Assembly: GCA_937915735.1 (NCBI GenBank)
Contig: CALGGS010000177.1
Coordinates: 1 to 43,082, forward strand
DNA length: 43,082 nt
Source of the DNA: an uncultured Treponema sp.
Lineage (GTDB): Bacteria; Spirochaetota; Spirochaetia; Treponematales; Treponemataceae
Direction of reading: 5' to 3'
In this document: piece by piece, positions 1-9,256 of the stretch
How positions within the stretch are numbered: position 1 is the stretch's first letter
How the letters are laid out: every line of letters starts with the position of its first letter
Program-made: the position numbers and the translations under genes
The notes under the pieces: model-generated
The model's input: only the letters and a program-made list of their open reading frames with translations
Database searches by the model: none
What the model was told of the DNA's origin: nothing

Positions 1-2475
1 GCCAGCATAATCAGCATTTACATTAAGCGTACCCTCAAGGTTTAAATTCTGAATGATTGCGTTTTTAGCGCCGCTGAATATGCCGGAATACTTCTGCGTG
101 AAAGAAACATTGTCGTAAGTAATGGTTTTGTTATTTCCGTCGAAAGTACCACCTGTAAATACTTTTCTAACTTTCCCTTGCTTATTCACCTCATAATCAG
201 AATAGTATTCACCAACAGGCGTAAATGATGAATCAAGTGTTACATTACTTAGAAGGCTTAAAGTAACCCCACTAAGCTCATTGCTGTCACCCACCCATTC
301 TGCAACCTTCTTAAAGTCATCTATTGTTGCCAGACCTACGGTTGTACCGCTAGTGGGAACGGTCGTGAAATGTGTCGCCGGTTTTGTTGAAAAAATCTTT
401 CCGTCAGAAGAGATGTAGTATTTGGTACTTCCATCCGGTACTACTTCAAATTTTTTATATTCAGATAAAAGAGTAGTAGCAGGAGTCGGGTTTGTAGCTA
501 AATCAAGTACTTGTACTGAGTCAGTGTATGTGGAAGGCGTAATTTTTGCTACAGTCGTTGTGCTTTCGAGTTTGCCTGTTATTGTGATGACTTTTCCGCT
601 TGCAAGATAGACATCGTTGCTGGAATCAACTTTTACCCCGCCTTGCATTTTTAATGAACCATTCATCACTGCAATGCCGTTTCCGTTACCGTCTGCAGTG
701 TTAGAGCTGATTATGCCGCCTGATATCGTAACATAACTGTTATTTTGTGCAATATAAATTCCGCCGCCATTTTCCGCAGCAGTGTTATAGCTGATTGTTC
801 CGCCAGAAATTAAAGCCGTACAGGTAGTTCCTGCATAAAAACCGGCACCAGTTATTTGAGCATCATTTGTATCATTAAGGGCTTTATTTCTGTTTATTGT
901 TCCGCCTGTCATGGTGAATGTGCATTTGCCTGCATAAATACCACGCTCTGCGTTATAGGAAACAGAGCCTGAATCCAGTTTGAGATTACTGCTACTTTCA
1001 TCTCCCGGACCATACTGGTAAATACCACCCGTATTTGCAGAGAAATTGTAGAACACGCCGCCTTTAAGCTCAGTTTTCGTATTTGATTCAGAATATCCCA
1101 GATAAAGGTTTCCAGTAGAATAAATTCCACCACCGCATCCTGCCTTGTTTGAGTAATCTGATTCTGTTGCGCTCTCATTTTTCGTTGAGTCACCGATGAC
1201 AGCAGAACCGTACATGAACATCGTGCCTGTGCTGTATACTCCGCCGCCAAAATTACTTGCAGTGTTTCCCGCAACGAGACATCCGTCAGAAAGCGAAAGG
1301 GTTCCAGAATTGTAGATTCCGCCACCGTTCTCAGCATTTCCCCCAGTAATCAGAATATTCTTAATCGTAACAGGCACCGCCGTGGCCACGGTGAGTGTCG
1401 TTCCACCGTTGTTTCCGTCCAGAACATCCGTGCTGTTTCCACTCGTGCCTGAAATTGTGATTGATTGTGCTTTGCCGTCCAGTGAGCTTGAAAGTGTCTT
1501 AGTTCCAGTGAAATTCCCGCTAATCCAGATTGTGTAGTCTTTGTTGCTTGCCCCCTGATTCTCAATGATACTCAGGGCTTTTTTGAAAGTCGCCAATGGT
1601 GCGTAGGGACTTCCGCTTCCGCTTTCAGAAGCTGTGCCAACGCTTGTGTCTCCGACATAAATCTGTGTTCGTTCAAAAGAGGTGATTAGCGCATCTGTGA
1701 GAGTGAAGGTGTCGTTTGAAATAGGGGAGCTTGCTGAAGAACTTTCTTTCCACAAGTTTGTTTTCATGTTTTCGACGACATTTATGCTCTGTGTACATGA
1801 ATAAAGAAGAATTCTATTTGATTCATCAGTCGAATCGTAAAAATCCAGTGTGACTTCGTAAGTACCTGCGTTTATTGAGGAGCAGGAAAGAGTTGCCGTG
1901 GTGGAATCAAGGGTAAAGCTTGGGGAAGAAGAATCCCAGCCAGAAGAAGATGATGAAGCCTTTACGCTCTTTACGCTTGAAGGAACTGTAATATTAAGCT
2001 CAATGCTTCCACTTCCGCCTGATTTTCCTTTGAGAATGAAATCATGGCTCAAAGTGGCGGCATTTCCTCTTGTGACTTCAACATTTTCCCAATCATCAGA
2101 AAAAATATCTGAATCGCCATTTTTCAGGGCAGCGGTGACCGTGTAAGTCCTTCCCAGGGTAAGTTCGATTGAGTATGAATTTCCGCTTATAGTTCCGTTC
2201 ACGCTTTCCGCCGGATTTGTGCAGACTGCAGTCACGGAATAAGTGCAGCCACTTGTAGTAGGGAAGGCGGCGCGGGAAGGTGAATCCGCTTCAAGGGAAC
2301 CACTTACAAGCTCCGAAGGAAGAGCCCCGCTAAGAGCGATTGTGCCTTTAAGCGTTACCTTCTGGTTTGGAGTAGTTTCGTCGTCAAGCGAATCATTGCA
2401 TGAAGAAAATGCGAATGTGAGTAAAATCAAAATTGCAGTTAATAAAAAAGAAGGCTTTAATGTACCGTTTTTCAT
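1..2475 (-). CDS. Large repeat-rich surface lipoprotein (3' end outside window)
   Basis: An open frame of 825 codons runs from ATG at 2475 to the left edge without a stop, so only the N-terminal part is visible. A signal sequence ends in a lipobox (FSSC, Cys about residue 26), so it should be a lipid-anchored exported protein. The first 250 residues are Ser/Thr-rich and resemble beta-sandwich modules. After a segment with an SPYAPLATFKKAL motif come many GGGIY/GG-T-I-S-N repeats, typical of right-handed parallel beta-helix or adhesin-like proteins. The two lipoproteins further along on the same strand have a similar plan. The start is supported by AAGGAAGT just upstream. Function is unknown; surface adhesion or carbohydrate contact is inference from fold only. 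Confidence 0.8.
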   Translation of the reverse strand, partial: MKNGTLKPSFLLTAILILLTFAFSSCNDSLDDETTPNQKVTLKGTIALSGALPSELVSGSLEADSPSRAAFPTTSGCTYSVTAVCTNPAESVNGTISGNSYSIELTLGRTYTVTAALKNGDSDIFSDDWENVEVTRGNAATLSHDFILKGKSGGSGSIELNITVPSSVKSVKASSSSSGWDSSSPSFTLDSTTATLSCSSINAGTYEVTLDFYDSTDESNRILLYSCTQSINVVENMKTNLWKESSSASSPISNDTFTLTDALITSFERTQIYVGDTSVGTASESGSGSPYAPLATFKKALSIIENQGASNKDYTIWISGNFTGTKTLSSSLDGKAQSITISGTSGNSTDVLDGNNGGTTLTVATAVPVTIKNILITGGNAENGGGIYNSGTLSLSDGCLVAGNTASNFGGGVYSTGTMFMYGSAVIGDSTKNESATESDYSNKAGCGGGIYSTGNLYLGYSESNTKTELKGGVFYNFSANTGGIYQYGPGDESSSNLKLDSGSVSYNAERGIYAGKCTFTMTGGTINRNKALNDTNDAQITGAGFYAGTTCTALISGGTISYNTAAENGGGIYIAQNNSYVTISGGIISSNTADGNGNGIAVMNGSLKMQGGVKVDSSNDVYLASGKVITITGKLESTTTVAKITPSTYTDSVQVLDLATNPTPATTLLSEYKKFEVVPDGSTKYYISSDGKIFSTKPATHFTTVPTSGTTVGLATIDDFKKVAEWVGDSNELSGVTLSLLSNVTLDSSFTPVGEYYSDYEVNKQGKVRKVFTGGTFDGNNKTITYDNVSFTQKYSGIFSGAKNAIIQNLNLEGTLNVNADYAG

Positions 2476-2485
2476 ACTTCCTTAT

Positions 2486-2491
2486 ATTATA
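2486..2491 (-). promoter_or_regulatory. Candidate -10 box very close to lipoprotein start
   Basis: A perfect TATAAT on the minus strand ends 10 bases before the ATG at 2475. A transcript starting about 7 bases downstream would have a leader of only a few bases and would lose the AAGGAAGT Shine-Dalgarno-like sequence. No convincing -35 box is seen, so the element is tentative. Confidence 0.35.
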
Positions 2492-2679
2492 ACACATTAC
2501 ATAGATTTAGTCCGTAGTTTACCCAAAGAAAGAAAAATTCCTTGTAAAAAAATTAAGAGTATTCTTATTTTGCAATTTTATCTCTACCTTTGTTGCCGAA
2601 AACACACTTTTTTTGCCTATTTATACAGTGAAAAACGAATTTTTTTTTCGTAAAAATACCGTATTGTATGGAGAAATGT

Positions 2680-3528
2680 ATGGCTGAAACAAAAACACTT
2701 AACCTTGAACAGAAATGGGAGTCGCTTACCCTTGCGAACAACTTTATCTTTTATAAAGTAATGCGTCACCACCCCGACGCGTGCAAGCACTTAATTGAAA
2801 TGCTTCTCGAAATCAAAATCGAAAAAATGGAAATGCACAACGAAGAAGTCATCGACATCGATTATGATTCTAAAGGTGTCAGGCTTGATGTGTTCGTGAA
2901 GGACTCGGGCCGGATGTACGACATCGAACTTCAGGTTGCGAACACCCACGAACTGCCGGAACGCTCGCGCTATTATTCCGCCCTGATGGCATTGGACTCA
3001 CTAAAAGAGGGCGAGCCCTACAAATCGCTGAAGGACTCCCATGTGATTTTCATTTGTATGAGCGACATTTTTGACCAGGACCTTCCGGTCTACACTTTTG
3101 AGAACATTTGCCTTGAGGATAACAAAATAAAACTCAAAGACCGAGACTTCCGCCACTTTTTTATTGCGCCGACCTGTGCTAAAATGATTGAGGATGAAGA
3201 AGTCAAAAGTTTCTTCAACTTCCTGATTTCAAACAGCGCAAAAAGCCGCTTCACTTCCATGCTGAGCGGTTATGTGAATAACGCGAAGCGCAACATGCAA
3301 TGGAGGGTGCAGTATATGACATGGGCAAGGCAAAGATATTACGATTTCGAGGACGGCAAGCAGGCTGGAATTGCCGAAGGGCGAGAGGAAGGTGCTCAGG
3401 CAAACGCCCGCGAAAATGCGAAGAATTTTCTCGTACTTGGACTTCCTCCTGAAACTGTCTCTAAAGGTTGTTCTCTCCCGCTGGAGCAAGTGCTAGCCTT
3501 GAGAGACGAATTAAAACTTGAAATTTGA
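2680..3528 (+). CDS. Rpn-family PD-(D/E)XK nuclease / transposase-like protein
   Basis: The protein is about 282 residues and matches the Rpn (recombination-promoting nuclease, PDDEXK transposase-like) family, which is abundant in treponemes. The N-terminal ANNFIFYKVM block is followed by the nuclease core: Asp70 in RLDVFVKD, then Glu83 and Gln85 in YDIELQ, the usual D-ExQ signature. The C-terminus is rich in Ala/Glu/Arg and probably helical. An in-frame ATG at 2668 lacks a ribosome site, whereas the ATG at 2680 has GGAG six bases upstream, so I prefer 2680. No terminal inverted repeats are seen around it. Family members are thought to act as DNA endonucleases; the role here is unknown. Confidence 0.85.
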   Translation: MAETKTLNLEQKWESLTLANNFIFYKVMRHHPDACKHLIEMLLEIKIEKMEMHNEEVIDIDYDSKGVRLDVFVKDSGRMYDIELQVANTHELPERSRYYSALMALDSLKEGEPYKSLKDSHVIFICMSDIFDQDLPVYTFENICLEDNKIKLKDRDFRHFFIAPTCAKMIEDEEVKSFFNFLISNSAKSRFTSMLSGYVNNAKRNMQWRVQYMTWARQRYYDFEDGKQAGIAEGREEGAQANARENAKNFLVLGLPPETVSKGCSLPLEQVLALRDELKLEI

Positions 3529-3613
3529 AAACGGAAAACTGAAGAGGCAGTCACGGTGAAAGCATAAGCAAAGACAAACGGGAGAGATGGGAAAATCTTT
3601 TTTCTCTTTTTCC

Positions 3614-5818
3614 CTAGAACTCATCTGTATATCCAGTGTCTTCCGCAAAAATAGTCAGATTTTCTTCGCTCGTTCCATATTTTGCACCTTTAAAAAACAT
3701 AACATTGTTTCGTGGAGTGAACATTGTGTAATAATCTGGTCTTGGCTCTTCTTTCTCCAAATACCAGTCTTTTGTTTCATATTCCCTGTTGTAAATATTA
3801 TTGGCAACATGATTGTCCTTGATAGTTCCGCCAGTTTTGATGAATGTACCGCCTTCTCTTACGGTAACACCGCCAGCATATACTTCGTTACTATCTAGGC
3901 TTGAATAGTCTCCTGCATTGCCAGATATTTGTCCGCCGGTCATAATGAAAGTTCCGCCATAAGCGACATAAATAGCACTGTCTTTACCGTCAATTATGGC
4001 GCCGCTTTCCATTACAATAGTGCCACCGTCAGAACAGCTTATGTAGCCGTGCCATGCTCCAGAAAGATTAGCATTTTTTATTGTCGCACCTCGTATTATG
4101 AGAGTGCCACCGTTATAGACCGTGACAATATGCCAGTGAGTTGAAGGATGATCAATGATGATATTTTCTCCGAGAATAAGTGTTCCGCCAGTTACTTTGA
4201 ATAAATCGCCTACATATTGAGCACTTATGGTTACGGGTGTGTCAGCTTTTATTTCAAGGGTTTTTCCAGTTGGTATCTCAATTGTGTTTCCATCGAAATT
4301 GTCGCTTTTTCCTAATGTAAAATTGCTTGTGAATGTAGCAACTGCATATGTGCTAGTTTCCACTGTATCTTTTAGTATTAAATTTGCCGAAGAAGAATTC
4401 ACCGTAACAGGCTCAGGATTTACCCCTCCATCCCCTTCGTGAACCAATCCTAGATAAGAGGCGTAAATTTTTAGCGTATAGTTATCTTCATATTGTATAG
4501 ACGGCACTGTAACAGCAAGTCTTCCCGATGTATTTGCGTTTACGGTACAGTCAGAAACTTTTATACTCTCGCAATAGAGTGTCGCGCTGAATGTTATTTT
4601 TTCTCCGCTGGCGCATGGCTTTGTAAAGGCAGAGTCCATATAAAGTTCTTCGTCTGCCGGATTGTAATAAATCGATGTTTCTGTGTTGTCAGACTCTATT
4701 CGTTTAGGTGTAAATGTAACTCCGTAATCTTTTTGTGCTGGAAGTACGAAAAAAGGTGAGTCGATTGCAAAATTAAACTCGTAATCCAGTGCGGTGTGAA
4801 TAGTACCGGAAGTATTCGTCAGCCACTTTGCATACAGCGTAAGGTCCTTCAGATTTTGATTTTCCGTAACTTTGATTTTCTGGACTGTATCTGGAGCCGT
4901 GCCGAATTCCTCAACTTTTGAGGATTCTTCAAAATCACTGGTTGCCGGATTTTTTGTGTACCAGCCTGAGAAAGTCAGTTCGCTGTTTGTAAGTTTTGGC
5001 AGCGCAATATAACCGTCAGAGTCTCCGGATTTTCGGCTGAATTTTAGGGTCATTACGCTTGTCTCAGGGTCGAGCGTGTCACCGCTGTCTGTTTCGAAAT
5101 TTTCATAGCTGATTGAATATATGTCATTCAGGTTGAAGTTCGTGACTTCGGCTCTTGTTTTAACTCCTTTTTTTATTCGAACAATGCTCTGATAGGTGTT
5201 GAGGATTTCACTGGTATCTTTCGCATAAAAATCTATTTTTAAGGGGTAGCTACCTTCTTCAATGTTGGTTACATATAGTTCGAATTCTTCTCCTGAACTT
5301 TTTTCATAAGTATATGGTGTGGCGATAATGAAGTAGGCCTTTATTGTATATTGCTCGCTGTCATTTCCTGTGAAAGTCATTGAAAAATCCAGGGAGCCTT
5401 TTGTTGTGCCGCTTGCAGGTTCAAGGGTAAAATTAAGGGAATTTTCGCCCTGGCTTTCAATATCTTTTGTAATCGTGGCAGTGTATGGCGTGCCGCTGAC
5501 TCTTGCCGCCAGCGTAAATTCCCAGATTCCGGTCTGAATCTCGATTTCTTTTGAAGACATTTCATCAAGGGTTTGGGCTGTGGCAAGGCTTTCTTCGCTC
5601 CCGCCTTCGTATGCTCCTGTTAAAACTAATTCAGTGATTTCGATTGCAGGAAGAAGAGTACGGGCATCTGTGTTTTCAACGCCAACTTTGATTGTGGCAA
5701 GCCCATTTTTTGATTTGAGGGCAGAAGAATCATCCGTGAGGTTTGAGCATGAAAAAAGAAGCGGCAAAAATAAAATACTGAGAAGTTTGAAAATCGTGCT
5801 TGAAATCTTGTTTTTCAT
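3614..5818 (-). CDS. Lipoprotein with InlB-type repeat and beta-helix C-terminus
   Basis: The protein has 734 residues. A signal sequence ends in LLFSC (Cys about 24), giving a lipoprotein. Residues about 30-240 look like Ig-like beta modules. A segment around 263-333 has the InlB B-repeat/Listeria-Bacteroides repeat pattern (GY, LTFSGWYTKN, TLYAKW). The last third carries GGT-L/F-I-x-GG-I repeats, consistent with a parallel beta-helix. The start is supported by GGGGGA six bases before the ATG. It follows the 5829-7979 lipoprotein by only 10 bases and is probably co-transcribed. The molecular function is not recognisable; a surface-exposed binding role is inference. Confidence 0.85.
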   Translation of the reverse strand: MKNKISSTIFKLLSILFLPLLFSCSNLTDDSSALKSKNGLATIKVGVENTDARTLLPAIEITELVLTGAYEGGSEESLATAQTLDEMSSKEIEIQTGIWEFTLAARVSGTPYTATITKDIESQGENSLNFTLEPASGTTKGSLDFSMTFTGNDSEQYTIKAYFIIATPYTYEKSSGEEFELYVTNIEEGSYPLKIDFYAKDTSEILNTYQSIVRIKKGVKTRAEVTNFNLNDIYSISYENFETDSGDTLDPETSVMTLKFSRKSGDSDGYIALPKLTNSELTFSGWYTKNPATSDFEESSKVEEFGTAPDTVQKIKVTENQNLKDLTLYAKWLTNTSGTIHTALDYEFNFAIDSPFFVLPAQKDYGVTFTPKRIESDNTETSIYYNPADEELYMDSAFTKPCASGEKITFSATLYCESIKVSDCTVNANTSGRLAVTVPSIQYEDNYTLKIYASYLGLVHEGDGGVNPEPVTVNSSSANLILKDTVETSTYAVATFTSNFTLGKSDNFDGNTIEIPTGKTLEIKADTPVTISAQYVGDLFKVTGGTLILGENIIIDHPSTHWHIVTVYNGGTLIIRGATIKNANLSGAWHGYISCSDGGTIVMESGAIIDGKDSAIYVAYGGTFIMTGGQISGNAGDYSSLDSNEVYAGGVTVREGGTFIKTGGTIKDNHVANNIYNREYETKDWYLEKEEPRPDYYTMFTPRNNVMFFKGAKYGTSEENLTIFAEDTGYTDEF

Positions 5819-5828
5819 TTGTTCCCCC

Positions 5829-7979
5829 TTAGTTTATTGCAATCTGAGCGTGGTAAGAATAAGTCTCGCCGTCTTTTTCTGCCGTGAGATAAATGTCGTA
5901 AATTCCTATGCTCCATGAGCTTGTGTCGATTACGAGTATTCCTTCGCTTACCGTGATTCCAGAATATCCTGTGGCTTCCGGTGTTTTATCATCAATCTCC
6001 CATACAAAGCCTGTAAATCCAGATTCTGCAGTGAATGTGACGGTGTTGGCGCTTTCTGATTTTGTGACTGCGATGTCGCTTTCGCCTGTATAGACATTGA
6101 TTGCAATCTGGCGTTTTGCCATTTCTGAGAGAAGACCGCCGCTCGTGATTCCCCAGACGGTGTCACTCGTCTTCTGTTTGACCTTGAATTTTCCGTAATT
6201 TGTGGCGAGAAGTTCGTTTTCAGAAAGAATTCTTGTTCCGTTGGCGTAAGTTTCTGGCGTTATGGTGGCGGCTGTTTCACCTGTGAGTTCATTTGTGATT
6301 GTAATGATTCCGCCTTCCGAATCCTTAACTTTGAGTTCGCCCGTTACGACTGCGCTTCCTTCTATATTTATGCTTCCGCTTGTTTCGGCATTTGTAACGC
6401 TTACTCCGTCCGAAAGCGTGATTTCTGCGCCGTTTGCGACAGAAAGATTTTCAATCCTACAGTCGGCCAGCTTTGGACTTCCAGAAGAAAGGGCAAGGCT
6501 TCCCAGAGAAAGCTTCTTGAGTGTGAGAGGAAGGGCCGTTTCAATTTTGAGTGAGCTGATTCCTCCGCTTGAATCTCTTCCTGTTATTATGAGTGAGCTT
6601 GCAGAGATCGGGTCTTTTAATTCCTCTTCGCCTGTGAGGTTTCCTGTGATGTAGAATACATAGTTAGATGTAGAAATAGAGCGTGAGTTGATTTCGGCGA
6701 TTGCGGCAGTGAATGTGGCATAAGGAAGTTCTTCGCTTCCGTCTGCAATGCTGTCGTCGCCACTGGCGCTTATGTAAAGGCTGGTGTCAATTACGCGGAT
6801 GTCTGCTTTGGCCGGGGCAGAATTCTCGTAGTTCGTTTTTTCGGCATAGGCCTCTATGTACCATGTTCCCACTTCAAGCTGGAGCGTTAGACTTTCCTTT
6901 GTGGAGCCGGTCTTGTAAAGGCTTGCGACAGAGCTTGTGCCCTTGTAAATGACATAATGTACGGTTGAATCTTCGACTTCGTTTCCAAGATGATCCTGGC
7001 TTGGTGGAACGAGAGTGATTTCGCTGCAGTTTTTCTCGTAATCTTTTTCGTAAATGACAGATGAGCCGTCTGCAATTTCGTTATTCTCTGGGTCAAAGAT
7101 TTGAGGCTTGTTGAGCTTTGTAATCATTGTGCTTGCGGTAGTCTGGCTTGTAAGCCCTGCCGAGTCGCTTAATACAAGCGTGTAAGATTTTTCGTCGGCT
7201 GAAAAGGCTTCTTCTGTAGCAAAATAAACTGAACGGCTTGTCTGCACGAAGTTTTTTGAGTTGATTGCATTGTAGGTTGACTTTGGGCTTGTGGTGAATC
7301 TTGAGTCTTCAAAGTTAAAATTTCCGTTTTCGTCGATTGTAAGCGGGAATGACGAGCCGTTGATTGAAATTGTGGTCAAATCCTTGTGGCGGAGGGCAAG
7401 TTCTGCCGCGCTCGGCATATCAAAAGCGATTGCGAAAGTGCTGTTATTGTCGTTCAGGACTGTCGGATTGTAAAGTCTCGGTGGCTTTGAGTTGCAGTAT
7501 AAATCCACGCTGTACTGGCGGAAGGTACGGCCGCTTTTTGGCTCAAGAAGGGAAATCGTTGGTGAGATGTTCTTTCCTTCATCGCTGTCTATAAGGAGAC
7601 TCTGGGGAACAGTAAGGACTATATGGTCTGTATCGCTCTGTATGATTTCAACCCCGCTCCTGTCGATTGTCTCTTCAAGAGCGCTGAAAGTTACCGAAGG
7701 CTGCAGTATGTATTTCTGAGGGTTTCTCATGTAGTAATCAAGGACAAGATCTCCCGCTGAGGAATGAACGCACAGGCGCCCTAAGCTGTCGGAATAAGAC
7801 TCCAGGCTTAGAGTATGCTCTTCAATGGCGGCGTTTTCCGTGTACTCCTTGAAGTAGTCTTTTACAGCATCGTTGTATGTCGGCTCAAAAACCGTGCTGA
7901 AGTCACAGGCCGAAAAAAGGAAAAGTGAAAAAGCAAAAAAAACTTTTTGTACTAAGCCCTGAAAGGATAAATTTTTCAT
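5829..7979 (-). CDS. Lipoprotein with Ig-like and beta-helix regions
   Basis: The protein has 716 residues. The N-terminus is a signal peptide with lipobox LFSAC (Cys about 25). The middle looks like Ig or fibronectin-like strands. From about residue 400 there is a GDDSIADGS..LPYATFTAAI segment followed by short beta-helix-like turns, the same module order as the lipoprotein at the left edge. AGGAGG lies eight bases upstream of the start. It sits 11 bases downstream of the interrupted outer membrane protein gene and directly upstream of the 3614-5818 gene, so all three probably share an operon. Substrate and function are unknown. Confidence 0.85.
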   Translation of the reverse strand: MKNLSFQGLVQKVFFAFSLFLFSACDFSTVFEPTYNDAVKDYFKEYTENAAIEEHTLSLESYSDSLGRLCVHSSAGDLVLDYYMRNPQKYILQPSVTFSALEETIDRSGVEIIQSDTDHIVLTVPQSLLIDSDEGKNISPTISLLEPKSGRTFRQYSVDLYCNSKPPRLYNPTVLNDNNSTFAIAFDMPSAAELALRHKDLTTISINGSSFPLTIDENGNFNFEDSRFTTSPKSTYNAINSKNFVQTSRSVYFATEEAFSADEKSYTLVLSDSAGLTSQTTASTMITKLNKPQIFDPENNEIADGSSVIYEKDYEKNCSEITLVPPSQDHLGNEVEDSTVHYVIYKGTSSVASLYKTGSTKESLTLQLEVGTWYIEAYAEKTNYENSAPAKADIRVIDTSLYISASGDDSIADGSEELPYATFTAAIAEINSRSISTSNYVFYITGNLTGEEELKDPISASSLIITGRDSSGGISSLKIETALPLTLKKLSLGSLALSSGSPKLADCRIENLSVANGAEITLSDGVSVTNAETSGSINIEGSAVVTGELKVKDSEGGIITITNELTGETAATITPETYANGTRILSENELLATNYGKFKVKQKTSDTVWGITSGGLLSEMAKRQIAINVYTGESDIAVTKSESANTVTFTAESGFTGFVWEIDDKTPEATGYSGITVSEGILVIDTSSWSIGIYDIYLTAEKDGETYSYHAQIAIN

Positions 7980-7990
7980 CTCCGCACCTC

Positions 7991-9256
7991 CTAGAACTGC
8001 CAGCCGATGCTGGCTTGAGGCATTATTACTCCAAGATTCATGTCTTTGTTTAAAGTGAAGGCATAATCTGCTCCAATTGCTGTGTACAATCGCTTGTTTA
8101 TGTAAATCTGAACCGATAATCCCGCATCAAAAGAAAGGGAAATCGTATTCAGCGGGTCTGAGTTGATGTTATGGGGGAAGTGGAATACGATATTGTTGAA
8201 ATATGTGATTCCGGCTCCACCGTGAAGCTCAAGGATAAGCCGTCTTTTGAAAAGAGGCAGCTGATAGATAAAAAGACCGTGAATCATACCCAGGTTTCCG
8301 TCAATTGTGTAAGAGCCTGCGTCATAGCTTAAGCGTGAGTAGTTACCACGGATTCCAAGACCCATATAGCCCCAGACATGCTTGAAAGGCATAAAGGCGA
8401 ATTTTCCCTGAAGACTTAGGGGAAAGACCTTTGTGCTCAGATATTCCGGGAGAGTCTCATCGTGAAGGACTACAGGACAAGTATAACCCGCCTCAATGTC
8501 GATATCCAGCCATTTTTTGAATTTTACGAAGAATTCTGAGTCCGAGTCATCCTCTGAATGAAGGCCCGAGGCATCCTGGGCGAATAAATGATATTTACCC
8601 ACATCAAGTTTCTTCATGTCAAAGAGGAAGACGATTTTGCGGTTACGAATCTCATCATGGCTGAGAATTTTTAGCGGGTAAACTGTCCTTGAGCTTTTGA
8701 GGTAATATTTTGTATGGACTATGGCCCTGTCAGTCTCGTCGGGCAAAAAGAGGTTTCTTCCGGTGATTTCGATTATGCCGTCGTTATCCAGATCATCAAG
8801 ATAAATCGTATTTCTCATGTAAAGAGGGTAGCTTACGCTCCTGATTTCAGGCTTGTATGCCTGGCGGACGGTAAATTCATCGTAAGAAGTCATGGACTCC
8901 TCAAGGATTCCGAGGATATTGTAGACTTTAATTTCTGAGCGGTACTGTCCTACAGGAAGAAGAGGATCAATGTAAACCAGGCAGGCTTGGGTCTCTTCCT
9001 CATTTGTCTCGTGATAGTAGTATGGAAGATAGCTCTCGGTTCCCTCGTCAAATCTGTCAATTATGATTTCGTATTTGAGTACATCACCGGCGCTGCTTCA
9101 GCTGAAGGGCTGACGGACCTCGTTTGCCGCCGCAGTTTCGTTAAGCGGGTCTCCCTTGGACTCGGGTATATCTCCGATTCCTGTATTCTCGGCAAAGACA
9201 GAGGCCGTAAACATTATTCCCAAAGCGATTGAAGCAAGAACTTTTTTACTGAGCAT
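7991..9256 (-). pseudogene. Outer-membrane beta-barrel protein interrupted by in-frame TGA at codon 53
   Basis: One frame holds a clear 22-residue signal peptide (MLSKKVLASI to FA) starting at 9256, then a TGA at 9098-9100, then about 368 further codons to a TAG. The later part has an Ig-like region and C-terminal amphipathic strands ending in WQF, like an outer membrane barrel. The residues around the stop read QPFS-stop-SSAGDVLKYEIII. The neighbouring FecR protein has repeated modules such as FSWKSAEPFSKAEIIL and FEWAEDEEADYYRI, so the lost codon was most likely TGG (Trp). The first ATG after the stop (8893) would give a protein without a signal peptide. A nonsense mutation, a sequencing error or read-through are all possible; selenocysteine is unlikely because the module predicts Trp. 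Confidence 0.75.

Noticed and set aside
2680..3528. Complete insertion sequence around the Rpn nuclease
   Set aside because: No terminal inverted repeats or target duplications were found.
3588..3613. Terminator between the nuclease and the lipoprotein (GGGAAAA...TTTTCCC)
   Set aside because: The stem is weak and no T-run follows on either strand.
3614..7979. Plus-strand frames across the lipoproteins
   Set aside because: They are shadows of Ser/Thr-rich coding sequence without protein-like composition.
9098..9100. Selenocysteine at the in-frame TGA of the outer membrane protein
   Set aside because: The position corresponds to a structural Trp in related modules and there is no redox motif; no SECIS-like hairpin was evident just downstream.
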